DNA from: Halalkalibaculum roseum
Lineage (GTDB): Bacteria; Bacteroidota; Rhodothermia; Balneolales; Balneolaceae
Direction of reading: 5' to 3'
Assembly (NCBI RefSeq): GCF_011059145.1
Contig: NZ_JAALLT010000002.1
Location: 496,001 to 560,000 of the forward strand
DNA length: 64,000 nt
Numbering within the stretch: position 1 is the stretch's first letter; every line of letters starts with the position of its first letter. Positions 53,657 to 63,276 of the stretch are shown here, in pieces. The notes under the pieces are model-generated. The model saw only the letters and a list, made by a program, of their open reading frames with translations, had not been told where the DNA came from and did no database searches. Made by a program: the position numbers and the translations under genes.

Positions 53657-54367
53657 CTACGTTGTATCAGACTTCGTAAGTTCTCCTTCTTTCTCATCCC
53701 GGAAATCCTGGTGTTTGCGATTGAGAACTCGCTCTACGATGCTTTTATCTTCGGAAGGTATATAAGTTCTGAAGGAGGTTAGGCTTTCATCCTCAGTCAT
53801 ATAATCCACTTCAAGAGTCTCTTCGGCTACCCACTGGTAGGCTACCAGTTGACCCCAGGCAATATATTGGTCTAGGAATAATAGTCCCTTGTCTCGGAAC
53901 TCAGGTACCACAGGAATGGTCCAGCCCCAGTAACCGAAGGCTACCAATGATATACCCGAGGTAATGCCAATTCCGGTAAAAGGTCCGAGGGTAATGATGC
54001 CTGTTCGGTACAACCCAAAAGCAACAAGTAAAACGGCAATAAGGTTTGGTGCGATATCGGTCCAGAACGAACGATACATATATTCGATATTGCCTGAATT
54101 TCTGCGAAGGGTGATAAGCTTACTGCCATACCCGAAGAAAAATCCTCCGGCGATGATATAGAAGCCCATCGTTATATGAGCAGCGATTTGCTGGGTAAAA
54201 AATCCCAGCCAGTTGGCAATCGTCATGAGGGTTAGGATACCCATGATGACCAGAAAACTATTGATTACGCGACGCTGGTTTAACTGATCGAGTCGAAAGA
54301 TGCGGCGAAAGCCTACCCAGCAGGAAAGGGTAAATATAACAGTCAGTATGAGTGCTACTAAAATCAT
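53657..54367 (-). CDS. Unknown multi-helix membrane protein
   Basis: 236 residues: about five to six helices in residues 1-155, followed by a soluble tail (VAEETLEVDYMTEDESLTSF...). Not recognised. The start fits a membrane helix directly (MILVALILTVIFTLS). Confidence 0.5.
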   Translation of the reverse strand: MILVALILTVIFTLSCWVGFRRIFRLDQLNQRRVINSFLVIMGILTLMTIANWLGFFTQQIAAHITMGFYIIAGGFFFGYGSKLITLRRNSGNIEYMYRSFWTDIAPNLIAVLLVAFGLYRTGIITLGPFTGIGITSGISLVAFGYWGWTIPVVPEFRDKGLLFLDQYIAWGQLVAYQWVAEETLEVDYMTEDESLTSFRTYIPSEDKSIVERVLNRKHQDFRDEKEGELTKSDTT

Positions 54368-54458
54368 GGATCAAATATAAAAAAATGAAATGCAATTGGA
54401 TATGAATCTATTGTATTAATACTATGAAGCAAATATAATTTTAAACAACCGAGGAACC

Positions 54459-54812
54459 ATGAATCTCAACACAAAACCGTCAGAAGTTGAAGTCCGGAAT
54501 TCCGACGGTGAATTTTATATCAAATGGTCTGACGGGCACGAATCGCTCTACTCTCTGTTCGGTCTGCGAAAAAACTGTCCCTGTGTGGAATGCAGGGGAG
54601 GGCATGGTCAGATGGGATCCTTCGACAAATCGCTTTTCCACGTTAACCCCACTCAACATTTTGAAGTAGAGAATATCGATCAGGTAGGCAATCATGCTAT
54701 TCGCATCCACTGGAGTGATGGTCACAGCAGCGGAATGTACCAGTGGGAAACCCTTCGCAAGCTTTGCCCCTGTGAGGAGTGTATGAAGCGTGAATTCTTT
54801 AACACTCAGTAG
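54459..54812 (+). CDS. DUF971 protein
   Basis: 117 residues. VEVRNSDGEFYIKWSDGHESLYSLFGLRKNCPCVECRG and IHWSDGHSSGMYQWETLRKLCPCEEC are the two-part DUF971 pattern; the Cys pairs (CPCVEC, CPCEEC) suggest metal binding. The domain is also the N-terminal part of gamma-butyrobetaine hydroxylase and some Fe-S assembly proteins. Its end overlaps the Rieske gene by 14 bases (convergent). Confidence 0.9.
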   Translation: MNLNTKPSEVEVRNSDGEFYIKWSDGHESLYSLFGLRKNCPCVECRGGHGQMGSFDKSLFHVNPTQHFEVENIDQVGNHAIRIHWSDGHSSGMYQWETLRKLCPCEECMKREFFNTQ

Positions 54813-55893
54813 CTTCTTTAAATACCTTCTTCAACAGCGATTGAAAGTGATAAACACCTTCTTCCCGTTCCACGGAGAATCTGCCTTTATGATAGGCTTT
54901 AGATTGCAGTCCCTTTTGCACCTGCTCACATATTTCTATGTCCTCCAGCTGAATTTCGTGACTATAGTCAATATCATCCTTGATGGTATCCAGTGCCTCT
55001 TGAGAGTCTAAATCCTCGTAGTAGTAGCTGAATAGCACTTCGGTTTTACCGGCAGAGAGAGGGCGAATGACATTTGTTTGTACTCTTCCCGGAAGGATAT
55101 TCAGCATTATGTTGGGAAAGATAAAGTAATAGTAGGCTTCCCCTTTCCCTGACCCGTAAATATTATCCTCTTCCTTAAGCGGGCTATGTTGCAGGGAATA
55201 CCAGGGTTTGGTCTCTACGGTGTAATTTCGATAGTCGAGTAATTTTGCGAGTTCAGGATGAACAATAGGGATGTGGTACCCTTCCAGGAAGTTGTCTACA
55301 TAAACCTTCCAGTTACACTTAATTTTATAAGATTGGTCGGTATAATGTTTGAAACCATCTAAACGCAAGGGGTGTATACGTTTAGATATCCCATCCAAGA
55401 AATAATTTAATGGTTGTTTGTTATGCGCAAGATTAATAAAAACAAAACCTTGCCATAATTTTAGTTCTATGGGCTCTAATCCGAAATCTTTCTTATCAAA
55501 CAGATCCACTTTATTGAATTGTGGAACCCCCCTGAGGGAACCGTCCAGCATATAGGTCCACCCGTGGTATTTGCACTGCAAGACTGAAGTAGTACCTTTT
55601 CGCACGGCTACCGGTCCCCCCCGGTGTTTGCATACGTTATAGAATGCACTGAGGTTATGCTCACGATCTCGCACGATCAAAATGGGATTACCTGCGACTT
55701 CCAGTGTATACATATCCCCTGATTCCGGTAGCTGATTCTCATGGCAGGCCAGCTGCCAGAACTTTGAAAAGAGGTGTTCCTTCTCAAAATTCAGTATCTC
55801 ATCGGAGTGGTACCAATGCGAGGGGAGGGTTTGGGCCCTCGGCAGCGGCTCTTGTTCTAAATCGGCCGGATCAATGTCGGGTTGTCTGTTCAA
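54799..55893 (-). CDS. Rieske-type aromatic/quaternary-amine monooxygenase alpha subunit
   Basis: 364 residues from a TTG start. Rieske cluster: Cys88 and His90, Cys107 and His110 (C.H.. C..H). Mononuclear iron: His207 and His212 in FLEGYHIPIVH, with Glu204 at the bridging site, where typical dioxygenases have Asp; an E occurs there in carnitine/choline-type monooxygenases. Follows an SDR by 6 bases; no ferredoxin reductase nearby. Substrate inferred only as an amine or aromatic. Confidence 0.8.
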   Translation of the reverse strand: MNRQPDIDPADLEQEPLPRAQTLPSHWYHSDEILNFEKEHLFSKFWQLACHENQLPESGDMYTLEVAGNPILIVRDREHNLSAFYNVCKHRGGPVAVRKGTTSVLQCKYHGWTYMLDGSLRGVPQFNKVDLFDKKDFGLEPIELKLWQGFVFINLAHNKQPLNYFLDGISKRIHPLRLDGFKHYTDQSYKIKCNWKVYVDNFLEGYHIPIVHPELAKLLDYRNYTVETKPWYSLQHSPLKEEDNIYGSGKGEAYYYFIFPNIMLNILPGRVQTNVIRPLSAGKTEVLFSYYYEDLDSQEALDTIKDDIDYSHEIQLEDIEICEQVQKGLQSKAYHKGRFSVEREEGVYHFQSLLKKVFKEATEC

Positions 55894-55899
55894 AGTCGT

Positions 55900-56604
55900 T
55901 TATTTTGGATTGGTAGCCCAGACGCTGGTCTCAGGAATGAAACCCCGATCGGGCAGGGATAACAAGTCACAGATGGTTTTCCCAATATCTTCAGCAATCA
56001 GTTTGGTTTCATTAAATTTTCGTTCACCCATTCCCGCATTTTCAGCGAAACTGGTTTGAACTTCACTCGGATTGATCTGCATTACCCTGATATTATGAGA
56101 GCGGAGTTCAGAACGCCAGCATTCGGTCATTCCGCCAAGGGCAAACTTACTGGCAACATAGGCTGTGCCGCCTTCAAAACCGCGTTTCCCCGCCGTGGAA
56201 GAGACATTGATGATATTACCGTAATCCTGTCGGATAAAGTGCTTGGCTGACTCCCGTGCTACCATCATGGCGCCGATGGTATTGACGCGAAGTTGTTCTT
56301 CGAATTCACTTGCCGAAAGGTTTACCAATTTTGAGAAGTGACCGTAACCGGCATTATTTATCAGTACGTTGTAACCGTCCATCTCGTCGATGGCTTCCAG
56401 CACCAGATCAATGACTTGTTTCTCTTTTCCCACATCACAGGGGATGGGAATCGCCCCAATTTCATTGGCAGCATGATTCAGTTTGTCTTTGCCACGGGCA
56501 GCGATGACTACTTTACCCCCGGCTTTGGCAATATGCCTGGCTGTCTCTTTACCAATTCCTGAGCTGCCTCCTGTAACGATTGCTTTTGCATCCTTTAAAT
56601 CCAT
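55900..56604 (-). CDS. Short-chain dehydrogenase/reductase
   Basis: 234 residues from the ATG at 56604, with GGAG 6 bases upstream; a GTG four codons earlier is less likely. TGGSSGIG nucleotide loop, NNAG, and Ser-Tyr-Lys in NVSSTAG...AYVASK. Classical SDR with NAD(P). Lies between AADC (68 bases) and the Rieske gene (6 bases). Confidence 0.93.
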   Translation of the reverse strand: MDLKDAKAIVTGGSSGIGKETARHIAKAGGKVVIAARGKDKLNHAANEIGAIPIPCDVGKEKQVIDLVLEAIDEMDGYNVLINNAGYGHFSKLVNLSASEFEEQLRVNTIGAMMVARESAKHFIRQDYGNIINVSSTAGKRGFEGGTAYVASKFALGGMTECWRSELRSHNIRVMQINPSEVQTSFAENAGMGERKFNETKLIAEDIGKTICDLLSLPDRGFIPETSVWATNPK

Positions 56605-56672
56605 AATTAACTCCACTAATTATTTGTATGTCTATTACCTATTGAATGTAAAATAAATGATGTTTACAACGT

Positions 56673-58091
56673 TCAAATCAGTTTGGATGATTTTTCTTTA
56701 ATTAAACTCCAGGCTTCATCTACATGTCGCTGTTCCACATTGGTATTGCCTATAACCATACGCAGGGTAAATCTGCCGTTCAGTTTAGTATGGGTAATAA
56801 ACAGTTTGCCGCTATCATTAATGTGTTCTAAGAGTATGCTGTTCAATTCATTAAGCTTGTTATCATCATCAATATATGAAGGATGGTATCGAAAGCATAT
56901 GGTATTAAGTGGCACGGGTGCCAGAAGTTCAAAATCAGGATCCTGTTCTATTACCGCTTTTTGTTTCTCTGCAAGTTCCAGATGCTTTCTGATTTTATTG
57001 CGAAGTCCTTCAATACCAAAATTGCGGATGACAAACCATAGTTTCAGTGCCCGAAAACGGCGACCCAGCGGAATGCCCCAGTCCCTGTAATTTTTAACCC
57101 GTTCATCTTCGGGGGTCTTCAGGTATTCCGGTGTAATCTCAAAGGTCTTAACCAGCTGAGCCTCGTCTTTTACATAAAAAGCAGAGCAGTCAAAATTGGT
57201 AAACATCCATTTGTGTGGATTGAACACATATGAATCAACCCGTTCAATACCCTCGATCATCCAGCGCAATTCAGGCAGGATCATGGCAGTTCCGGCAAAA
57301 GCTGCATCTACATGAAGAAACACTTCATAGCGATTGCAGATATCGGCGATCTCCCGCAGGGGATCTATGGCCGTAGAACCGGTTGTACCGATGGTTGCTA
57401 TCACACAGGCAGGTTTAAGTCCGTTCTCCAGATCCTTGCGTATCGCTTCTTCGAGCTTTTCGGGCCGCATGGCATAACTATCGTCATAGGCGATTTTGCG
57501 CAGGTTATTTTTACCAAAGCCGGCAATTTTCACATCTTTTTCAATGGAAGAATGAGTCTCGGAAGAACAGTAAACGGTATACTCGTTTCCTGCTTCAAAT
57601 CCTTGTTCATTAATTTCAAATCCCGAAACCTTTTCACGTGCCATCAGCAGGGCAGTCAGGGTAGCAGTAGAGGCCGTGTCTTGTATTACCCCGGAGAAAT
57701 GATCGGGTATGCCTGTCATTGATCCCAGCCATCCCATTACCGCTTCTTCCAGCTCCGTAGCTGCCGGGGAGGTAATCCAACTCATACATTGAGCGCCCAG
57801 GGTGGCTGTAAGCATTTCACCCAAAATTGAGGGGTAGCTCTTGTTAGCAGGGAAATAGGCCATAAATTTTGGACTCTCCCAATGCGTCATTCCGGGCATG
57901 ATGATTTCCTTGAAGTCTTTAAAAATATCTTCAAAATCTTCCGCCTGCACAGGTGCTTCTTTGGGAATCTGTTTCATTGTTTCGCCGGGTTTAACCTGGG
58001 CCCTTACAGGATATTCTTCAACATGCTCCAGGTAGTCTGCCATCCAGTCTACCATTTTGTGTGCTTCTTCTCGGAATTGCTCGGAGTTCAT
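56673..58091 (-). CDS. Group II PLP decarboxylase (aromatic-L-amino-acid decarboxylase type)
   Basis: 472 residues. His180 (SETH, stacking on PLP), Asp272 (LHVDAAFAG) and PLP Lys294 (NPHKW), spacing as in DOPA decarboxylase (about 470-480 residues). FMAYFPANKSYPSILGEML is the conserved substrate loop. Produces aromatic amines from Trp, Tyr or DOPA. First gene of AADC-SDR-Rieske. Confidence 0.9.
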   Translation of the reverse strand: MNSEQFREEAHKMVDWMADYLEHVEEYPVRAQVKPGETMKQIPKEAPVQAEDFEDIFKDFKEIIMPGMTHWESPKFMAYFPANKSYPSILGEMLTATLGAQCMSWITSPAATELEEAVMGWLGSMTGIPDHFSGVIQDTASTATLTALLMAREKVSGFEINEQGFEAGNEYTVYCSSETHSSIEKDVKIAGFGKNNLRKIAYDDSYAMRPEKLEEAIRKDLENGLKPACVIATIGTTGSTAIDPLREIADICNRYEVFLHVDAAFAGTAMILPELRWMIEGIERVDSYVFNPHKWMFTNFDCSAFYVKDEAQLVKTFEITPEYLKTPEDERVKNYRDWGIPLGRRFRALKLWFVIRNFGIEGLRNKIRKHLELAEKQKAVIEQDPDFELLAPVPLNTICFRYHPSYIDDDNKLNELNSILLEHINDSGKLFITHTKLNGRFTLRMVIGNTNVEQRHVDEAWSLIKEKSSKLI

Positions 58092-58158
58092 CTGGTTCTC
58101 TGCTTAATTCAATTGGCTGCTTATATAAAATACTTAATTTAGCTTAGCACAGGACACC

Positions 58159-58866
58159 ATGCAAAACGGTATTAATTCAGCTGAAGTAAAAATGTACATA
58201 TCTGTTAAAGAGGCAAAAGCTAAACAGGAAAAAATGCGTGAACAGGTTGTTATAAAGCCCCTTGAGAAAGAGATATCGACAGTTGCCGGGGCCGACCTGT
58301 CATTCGACAAGAACTCTGATAAGGTCCAAGCGGGCATTGTAATACTGCGCTTGCCCGGCTTGAAGGTTGTGGCAAGATCCGCAGTGACTACCGAAGTAGA
58401 CTTCACATATATACCGGGTCTGTTGGCATTTCGAGAGCTCCCTCCGCTGAAAAAGGCCTGGAAGCTGCTCAAAATAAAACCTGATGTGTTAATACTCGAT
58501 GGCCATGGAATTGCCCATCCCCGTAGGTTGGGATTAGCAACTCACTTTGGCATTCTCATGGATCATCCCACCATTGGGTGTGCCAAAAATAACCTGACCG
58601 GTAACTTTGAGCAGCCACGATCAGAAAAAGGGAGCTACCGCTACATTATTGATGACGGTGAGCGCATCGGCATAGTATTACGCAGCCGTACAAATGTAAA
58701 TCCAATTTTTGTATCACCCGGTCACAAGGTCTCATTTGAGGATTCCCGTGAAATTGTCATGCGCTGCCTGAGCAGGTACAAACTCCCGGAAACAACCCGT
58801 AAGGCACATGCTCTGGTAAATCGTTTGCGGAGAGGAGAAACTGAACCGGGGTATATAGAATTTTAA
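58159..58866 (+). CDS. nfi: Endonuclease V
   Basis: 235 residues. Metal ligands Asp46 (AGADLSFD), Glu93 (YIPGLLAFRE) and Asp114 (LDGHGIAHPRRLG), with GCAKNNL and FVSPGHKVSF near the end. Repairs deaminated (inosine) DNA or RNA. An ATG at codon 12 is an alternative start. Confidence 0.95.
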   Translation: MQNGINSAEVKMYISVKEAKAKQEKMREQVVIKPLEKEISTVAGADLSFDKNSDKVQAGIVILRLPGLKVVARSAVTTEVDFTYIPGLLAFRELPPLKKAWKLLKIKPDVLILDGHGIAHPRRLGLATHFGILMDHPTIGCAKNNLTGNFEQPRSEKGSYRYIIDDGERIGIVLRSRTNVNPIFVSPGHKVSFEDSREIVMRCLSRYKLPETTRKAHALVNRLRRGETEPGYIEF

Positions 58867-59089
58867 CTCAAATACAGAAATATGTTGTTATTCTGAACTT
58901 TACAATTGGTAACTTTGTGGGTTTTCAGGATCTAAATCAGTATTAATTTATTCATTTAACCGGCCTTCGCTACCATAAAATTAAACTACTGAAATTGTTC
59001 CCTTGTAGCTTACCACTAAGAAAAAATTGAGGATCACAGAGCGACACGAAGGGATTTACAAAATTTTATATCACCTAAACTTAGTCCCT

Positions 59090-60532
59090 CTACCTAAATT
59101 GCTTCAACGCCGATTGTGCTGCATGATATCCGCACATACCATGAACCCCGCCGCCCGGTGGCGTAGAAGAGGAGCTAAGGTACATATTGGTATCCGGTAC
59201 ATGATAGGGATCAAACAAACCGGCAGGACGGGTAAAGAGTTGGGTAATATCCTGCTTGCCACCATTGATATCACCTCCGATATAATTGGGATTATAATTT
59301 TGCATGGCTTGTGTGTTCATGGTGTGTTGTCCGATGATGAGATCCCTGAAACCGGGAGCAAATCGTTCAATCTGGTTTAATATGGGCTCGGTCATGTCTT
59401 TGGTAGAGCCGGAGGGTACATGGCAATAGGCCCAGCAGGTATGTTTGCCCTTCGGTGCACGGGTCTCATCAAACAGGCTTTGCTGGGCTACCAGTACATA
59501 TGGTTTTTCGGGGTGGCTGTTGTTCTCAAGACACTGCTCGGAGTTGACAATTTCTTCGAGAGTACCCCCAGCATGAACCGTTCCTGCTTTCCTGCAGGCT
59601 TCATCCTTCCAGGGAATGGGTTCGCTTAAGGCGAGATCGATCTTGAAAACACCGGCCCCGTATTTGAATTTCTTTAGCTTCCCGGCATATCCTGATGGAA
59701 CATAGTCACCGGCAATATCCAGCAGTTGAGCCGGGGTGGTGTTAAATAAGATGGTTTTGGAAGTAGGTAACTCTGCAAGAGAGTTTATACGTCTGCCGGT
59801 CTCAATTTCTCCTCCCAGGTCCTTAAAATAATCAGCCATAGTATTTGTAATGGCTTGGGATCCTCCTTTCGGGTAGGGCCAGTTTTCAACGTGTCCCACA
59901 GCGCCAAGTACCAATCCGATAGCTGAAGTAGACAGTTTATCCAATGGCAGAATACTGTGGGCGGCCAGGCCGGCAAAGAGTGCTTGAGCTCTTGGGGTCG
60001 AAAAATAAGATCCTGCGAGGGATTCTGCAGACTGTAAGGCTTTCAGTCCAAACCTTGCCATTAGCAGCGGGGTATCCGGGAGAAGCGATAATGGGCCCAG
60101 CAGCTGAGGAGCCAGTTTATTCCAGTTTTGTACCAGCGGTTCAAACAGTTTTTGGTAAGATCTGCCGTCATTACCCAGTGATTTAACCGTTTCGGATAAT
60201 GATCTGTAGAGTACTGCTGCAGGTTCATTATCCAGCGGGTGGGCCAAGGGGTATTCCGGGTATATCCATTCCAATCCATACTCTTCTAAAGGCAGTGAGC
60301 GGAGAAAAGGGGAGGTTTTGGCCATTGGGTGGATTGCGGAACAAATATCATGCTTAAAACCGGGCAAGGTAAGCTCTTTGGTTCGGGTGCCGCCACCCAC
60401 GGTATCGGCGGCTTCGAAAACTTTTACCGACAGTCCTTCCCGGGCCATGGTAATGGCCGCTGCGAGTCCGTTTGGACCTGAGCCTATTACGACTGCATCG
60501 TATTTTGTTTCTCTTGTTTTTGTACCCTTCAT
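59090..60532 (-). CDS. Phytoene-dehydrogenase-like FAD oxidoreductase (PYROXD2/CrtI superfamily)
   Basis: 480 residues. AVVIGSGPNGLAAAITMAREGLSVKVFEA is the FAD Rossmann motif, VGGGTRT the second; C-terminal LSSSSTPPGGGVHGMCGYHAA closes the FAD site. Clustered with NAD(P)/FAD proteins but not with carotenoid genes. Substrate unknown. Confidence 0.85.
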   Translation of the reverse strand: MKGTKTRETKYDAVVIGSGPNGLAAAITMAREGLSVKVFEAADTVGGGTRTKELTLPGFKHDICSAIHPMAKTSPFLRSLPLEEYGLEWIYPEYPLAHPLDNEPAAVLYRSLSETVKSLGNDGRSYQKLFEPLVQNWNKLAPQLLGPLSLLPDTPLLMARFGLKALQSAESLAGSYFSTPRAQALFAGLAAHSILPLDKLSTSAIGLVLGAVGHVENWPYPKGGSQAITNTMADYFKDLGGEIETGRRINSLAELPTSKTILFNTTPAQLLDIAGDYVPSGYAGKLKKFKYGAGVFKIDLALSEPIPWKDEACRKAGTVHAGGTLEEIVNSEQCLENNSHPEKPYVLVAQQSLFDETRAPKGKHTCWAYCHVPSGSTKDMTEPILNQIERFAPGFRDLIIGQHTMNTQAMQNYNPNYIGGDINGGKQDITQLFTRPAGLFDPYHVPDTNMYLSSSSTPPGGGVHGMCGYHAAQSALKQFR

Positions 60533-60697
60533 TCTAAAATTATGTTACCGGTCTGCTTTGCAATTATGCTGTAGTTATGATTTTCATAGTGTATTAGCAA
60601 GTCTTATCTTAGCGCTCCATTCGAGAATATGAAATACCTAATGGAAGAATAAATACTCGCTTGATTTAGTTCTTCTTCAGTAGAAAATTGAGTAATT

Positions 60698-62059
60698 ATG
60701 AAAGAGAAAATACGTATCGCTTCCGGACAAGGCTTCTGGGGAGATTTGCCCAACGCTCCTATTGAACAGGTGAAAAACGGGCCTATAGATTACTTGGTGA
60801 TGGACTATCTGGCCGAGGTCACCATGTCTATCATGCAGAAGCAGAAAATGAGGAACGAAAATTACGGGTACGCCAGAGATTTTGTGGAGGTTATCGAAGC
60901 CATTCTTCCGGATATTGCCAAAAAGGGTATTAAAGTTATATCTAATGCGGGTGGAGTAAATCCAGAAGCCTGTAAAAATGCCTTGTTGAAGATAATTAAA
61001 GATCAAGGCTATGAAGACATCAAAGTGGCTGTAGTTGATGGTGATGACATCTTAAGCAACATTGATCAGCTGATTGGTGAAGGACACATGCTGAATAACA
61101 TGGAAACTGGTGAAGCCGTCACCACGGTGAAAGACAAGCTGCTCAGTGCAAATGTATATTTTGGCTGCAAGCCGGTGGTGGAAGCACTTAAAAAAGAAGC
61201 GGATATCGTTATTACCGGGCGAGTAACCGATACGGGTTTGACTCTTGCACCTATGGTGTATGAATTCAACTGGCAATTTGACGATTATGATAAGATGTCA
61301 GCGGGGACAATTGCAGGCCACATTATTGAATGTGGCGCACAAGTTTCCGGAGGGAACTTTACGGACTGGGAGGAGGTGGATGATTTTGTGGACATCGGTT
61401 TCCCGATTATTGAAGCCCTGCCAAATGGGGAGTTTTTTGTTACCAAGCACAAAGGAACGGGCGGTTTGATTAGCGAAATGACTGTGAAAGAGCAGTTGAT
61501 GTATGAGATAGGTGATCCGACTGAGTACATTACGCCGGATGTCATCGCTGACTTCAGCTCTATAAATCTTGAGCAAGATGCCAAAGACCGAGTTAGAGTA
61601 TTTGGCATCAAAGGTCGACCGGAAACCGATACCTATAAAATATCAGCCAGCTATAATGACGGCTACAAGATTTCTTCAACTCTAGTTTACTCCTGGCCGG
61701 ATGCTCTGAAAAAAGCTCAAAAAGCCGGGGATATTCTGAAAGGAAGAGCTGATAAAATCGGACTCCATTTTGACGAGTATCGCGTAGAATACGTAGGTGT
61801 TAACGGCTGCAATGAAAAGCCAATTACAGAGGATGATTACCTTGAAGAGCACAATGAGGTGCAGATGAGGGTTTCGGCATCCGGACATAGCAAGGAGGAT
61901 CTAAACAGGTTCGGGCGGGAAATTGCCCCCCTTATATTGACGGGTCCCAGTGGCGTGACCGGTTTTGCAGGCGGCAGGCCTAAAGCCAGTGATATCGTGG
62001 CCTACTGGCCGGCGCTGCTAGATAAAGAGGCCGTGGAGCCAAGAGTACGAATTTTCTGA
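60698..62059 (+). CDS. AtuA-like DUF1446 protein
   Basis: 453 residues. IRIASGQGFWGDLPNAP, DYLVMDYLAEVTMSIM, VISNAGGVNPEAC, ITGRVTDTGLTLAPM and ECGAQVSGGNFTDWEEV match the N-terminal AtuA domain of acyclic-terpene utilisation proteins. The usual DUF4387 C-terminus is not obvious here. Without atuCF neighbours the terpene role is unproven. Confidence 0.87.
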   Translation: MKEKIRIASGQGFWGDLPNAPIEQVKNGPIDYLVMDYLAEVTMSIMQKQKMRNENYGYARDFVEVIEAILPDIAKKGIKVISNAGGVNPEACKNALLKIIKDQGYEDIKVAVVDGDDILSNIDQLIGEGHMLNNMETGEAVTTVKDKLLSANVYFGCKPVVEALKKEADIVITGRVTDTGLTLAPMVYEFNWQFDDYDKMSAGTIAGHIIECGAQVSGGNFTDWEEVDDFVDIGFPIIEALPNGEFFVTKHKGTGGLISEMTVKEQLMYEIGDPTEYITPDVIADFSSINLEQDAKDRVRVFGIKGRPETDTYKISASYNDGYKISSTLVYSWPDALKKAQKAGDILKGRADKIGLHFDEYRVEYVGVNGCNEKPITEDDYLEEHNEVQMRVSASGHSKEDLNRFGREIAPLILTGPSGVTGFAGGRPKASDIVAYWPALLDKEAVEPRVRIF

Positions 62060-62197
62060 TTGGAATAATCCAAAAGCAACAGGAAATGGGTGCGGCTTCA
62101 CCCAAAATAATCAGTCATTTTTCGTATTTTAGCGTTTTAGCTACTGAACAATTATTTAAGGGATTCATTTAAAACAGAACTTCACATAAGCAGATCC

Positions 62198-63235
62198 ATG
62201 AAAATAGGTATTATCGGAGCAGGGTTATCGGGACTTATCGCAGGCAAGCGACTCGCACAAGCCGGACATGACGTTACAGTTATTGAAAAAAGCCGCAAGC
62301 TTGGGGGGCGACTGGCAACCTTCAAAAGAGACGGTGAAATATTTGATTATGGTGTATCCTCAGTCATTTCTTCCGATCCGACTTTTGAATCATTCATTGA
62401 ACTGCTTAAAGAGAAGAATACGCTCAAAGAATGGTCACGTGATTTTGCCCTATACGACGGGACACAGCTTCATGAGGTAAATCCCAATCGTCCCAAAAAT
62501 TCTTATCATGTCAGCGAGCAGGGACTGGCATCCGTAGCCAATTATCTCAGCAGGTGGGTGGACGTCAAGTCTGAAGAAAAAGCAGGCGGACTCACACACA
62601 TCGGAGCCAACAGGGGAAAGAAGCGCTCATGGATGATCAATCTAACCGATATCAGTGTTTTTGAATGCGATGCCGTAATTATCGCCACTCCGGCTCCACA
62701 GGCTTACGGGGTCTTGCAGACAGCACAGGATGAAACACCTGCACGACGAATTATCCGTCATATTGATGAAGTCCGTTACGATTCATGCTTTTCACTGATG
62801 GCTTCCTACAAAAAAGATCTAATGCCTGACTGGAAGGGCATTGAATGCGAGGATCATACCCTTGGCTGGATAGGAAATGAGTCGGCAAAATTGAGTAATC
62901 CTAGCAAAACTTCGGTAGTTATTCGCTCAAGTGCTTCATTTGCGCATAAACATGCTCAAACGGACCCCGAAGAAATAACAAGATTGCTGCTGGAGCGCGC
63001 TTCCGACATATCAGATTCCTGGCTGATTAATCCGGAATGGACAACGTTACACTATTGGAAATACTATCAAGCCAGAAATCCGATTCAGGATTATTTTATG
63101 GAACTGGAAATGGAAGAGGCTCCGCTTGCGTTGGTAGGTGACTATATGAATGGAAACTCTGTACAAAGCGCATTCCTATCGGGATACAATCTGGCAGATT
63201 ACTGGATAAATAAATACAGTGAAGTTTCTGTCTAG
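62198..63235 (+). CDS. Renalase-like FAD-dependent oxidoreductase
   Basis: 345 residues. IGIIGAGLSGLIAGKRLAQAGHDVTVIEKSRKLGGRLAT is the double FAD motif of amine-oxidase/renalase proteins; EAPLALVGDYMNGNSVQSAFLSGYNLA is the C-terminal FAD block. Possible activity on reduced pyridine nucleotides. 138 bases after the AtuA-like gene. Confidence 0.85.
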   Translation: MKIGIIGAGLSGLIAGKRLAQAGHDVTVIEKSRKLGGRLATFKRDGEIFDYGVSSVISSDPTFESFIELLKEKNTLKEWSRDFALYDGTQLHEVNPNRPKNSYHVSEQGLASVANYLSRWVDVKSEEKAGGLTHIGANRGKKRSWMINLTDISVFECDAVIIATPAPQAYGVLQTAQDETPARRIIRHIDEVRYDSCFSLMASYKKDLMPDWKGIECEDHTLGWIGNESAKLSNPSKTSVVIRSSASFAHKHAQTDPEEITRLLLERASDISDSWLINPEWTTLHYWKYYQARNPIQDYFMELEMEEAPLALVGDYMNGNSVQSAFLSGYNLADYWINKYSEVSV

Positions 63236-63276
63236 TACGCCTTTCCGTTCTAAATCGAAAATTTATTCAACCTGCT

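Noticed and set aside
59090-60532. Phytoene desaturase of the carotenoid pathway
   Set aside because: The sequence resembles the PYROXD2-like branch rather than CrtI, and no carotenoid core gene adjoins it.
62087-62104. TGGGTG/CACCCA hairpin after the AtuA-like gene as terminator
   Set aside because: Six-base stem but no T-run on either strand, so not called.
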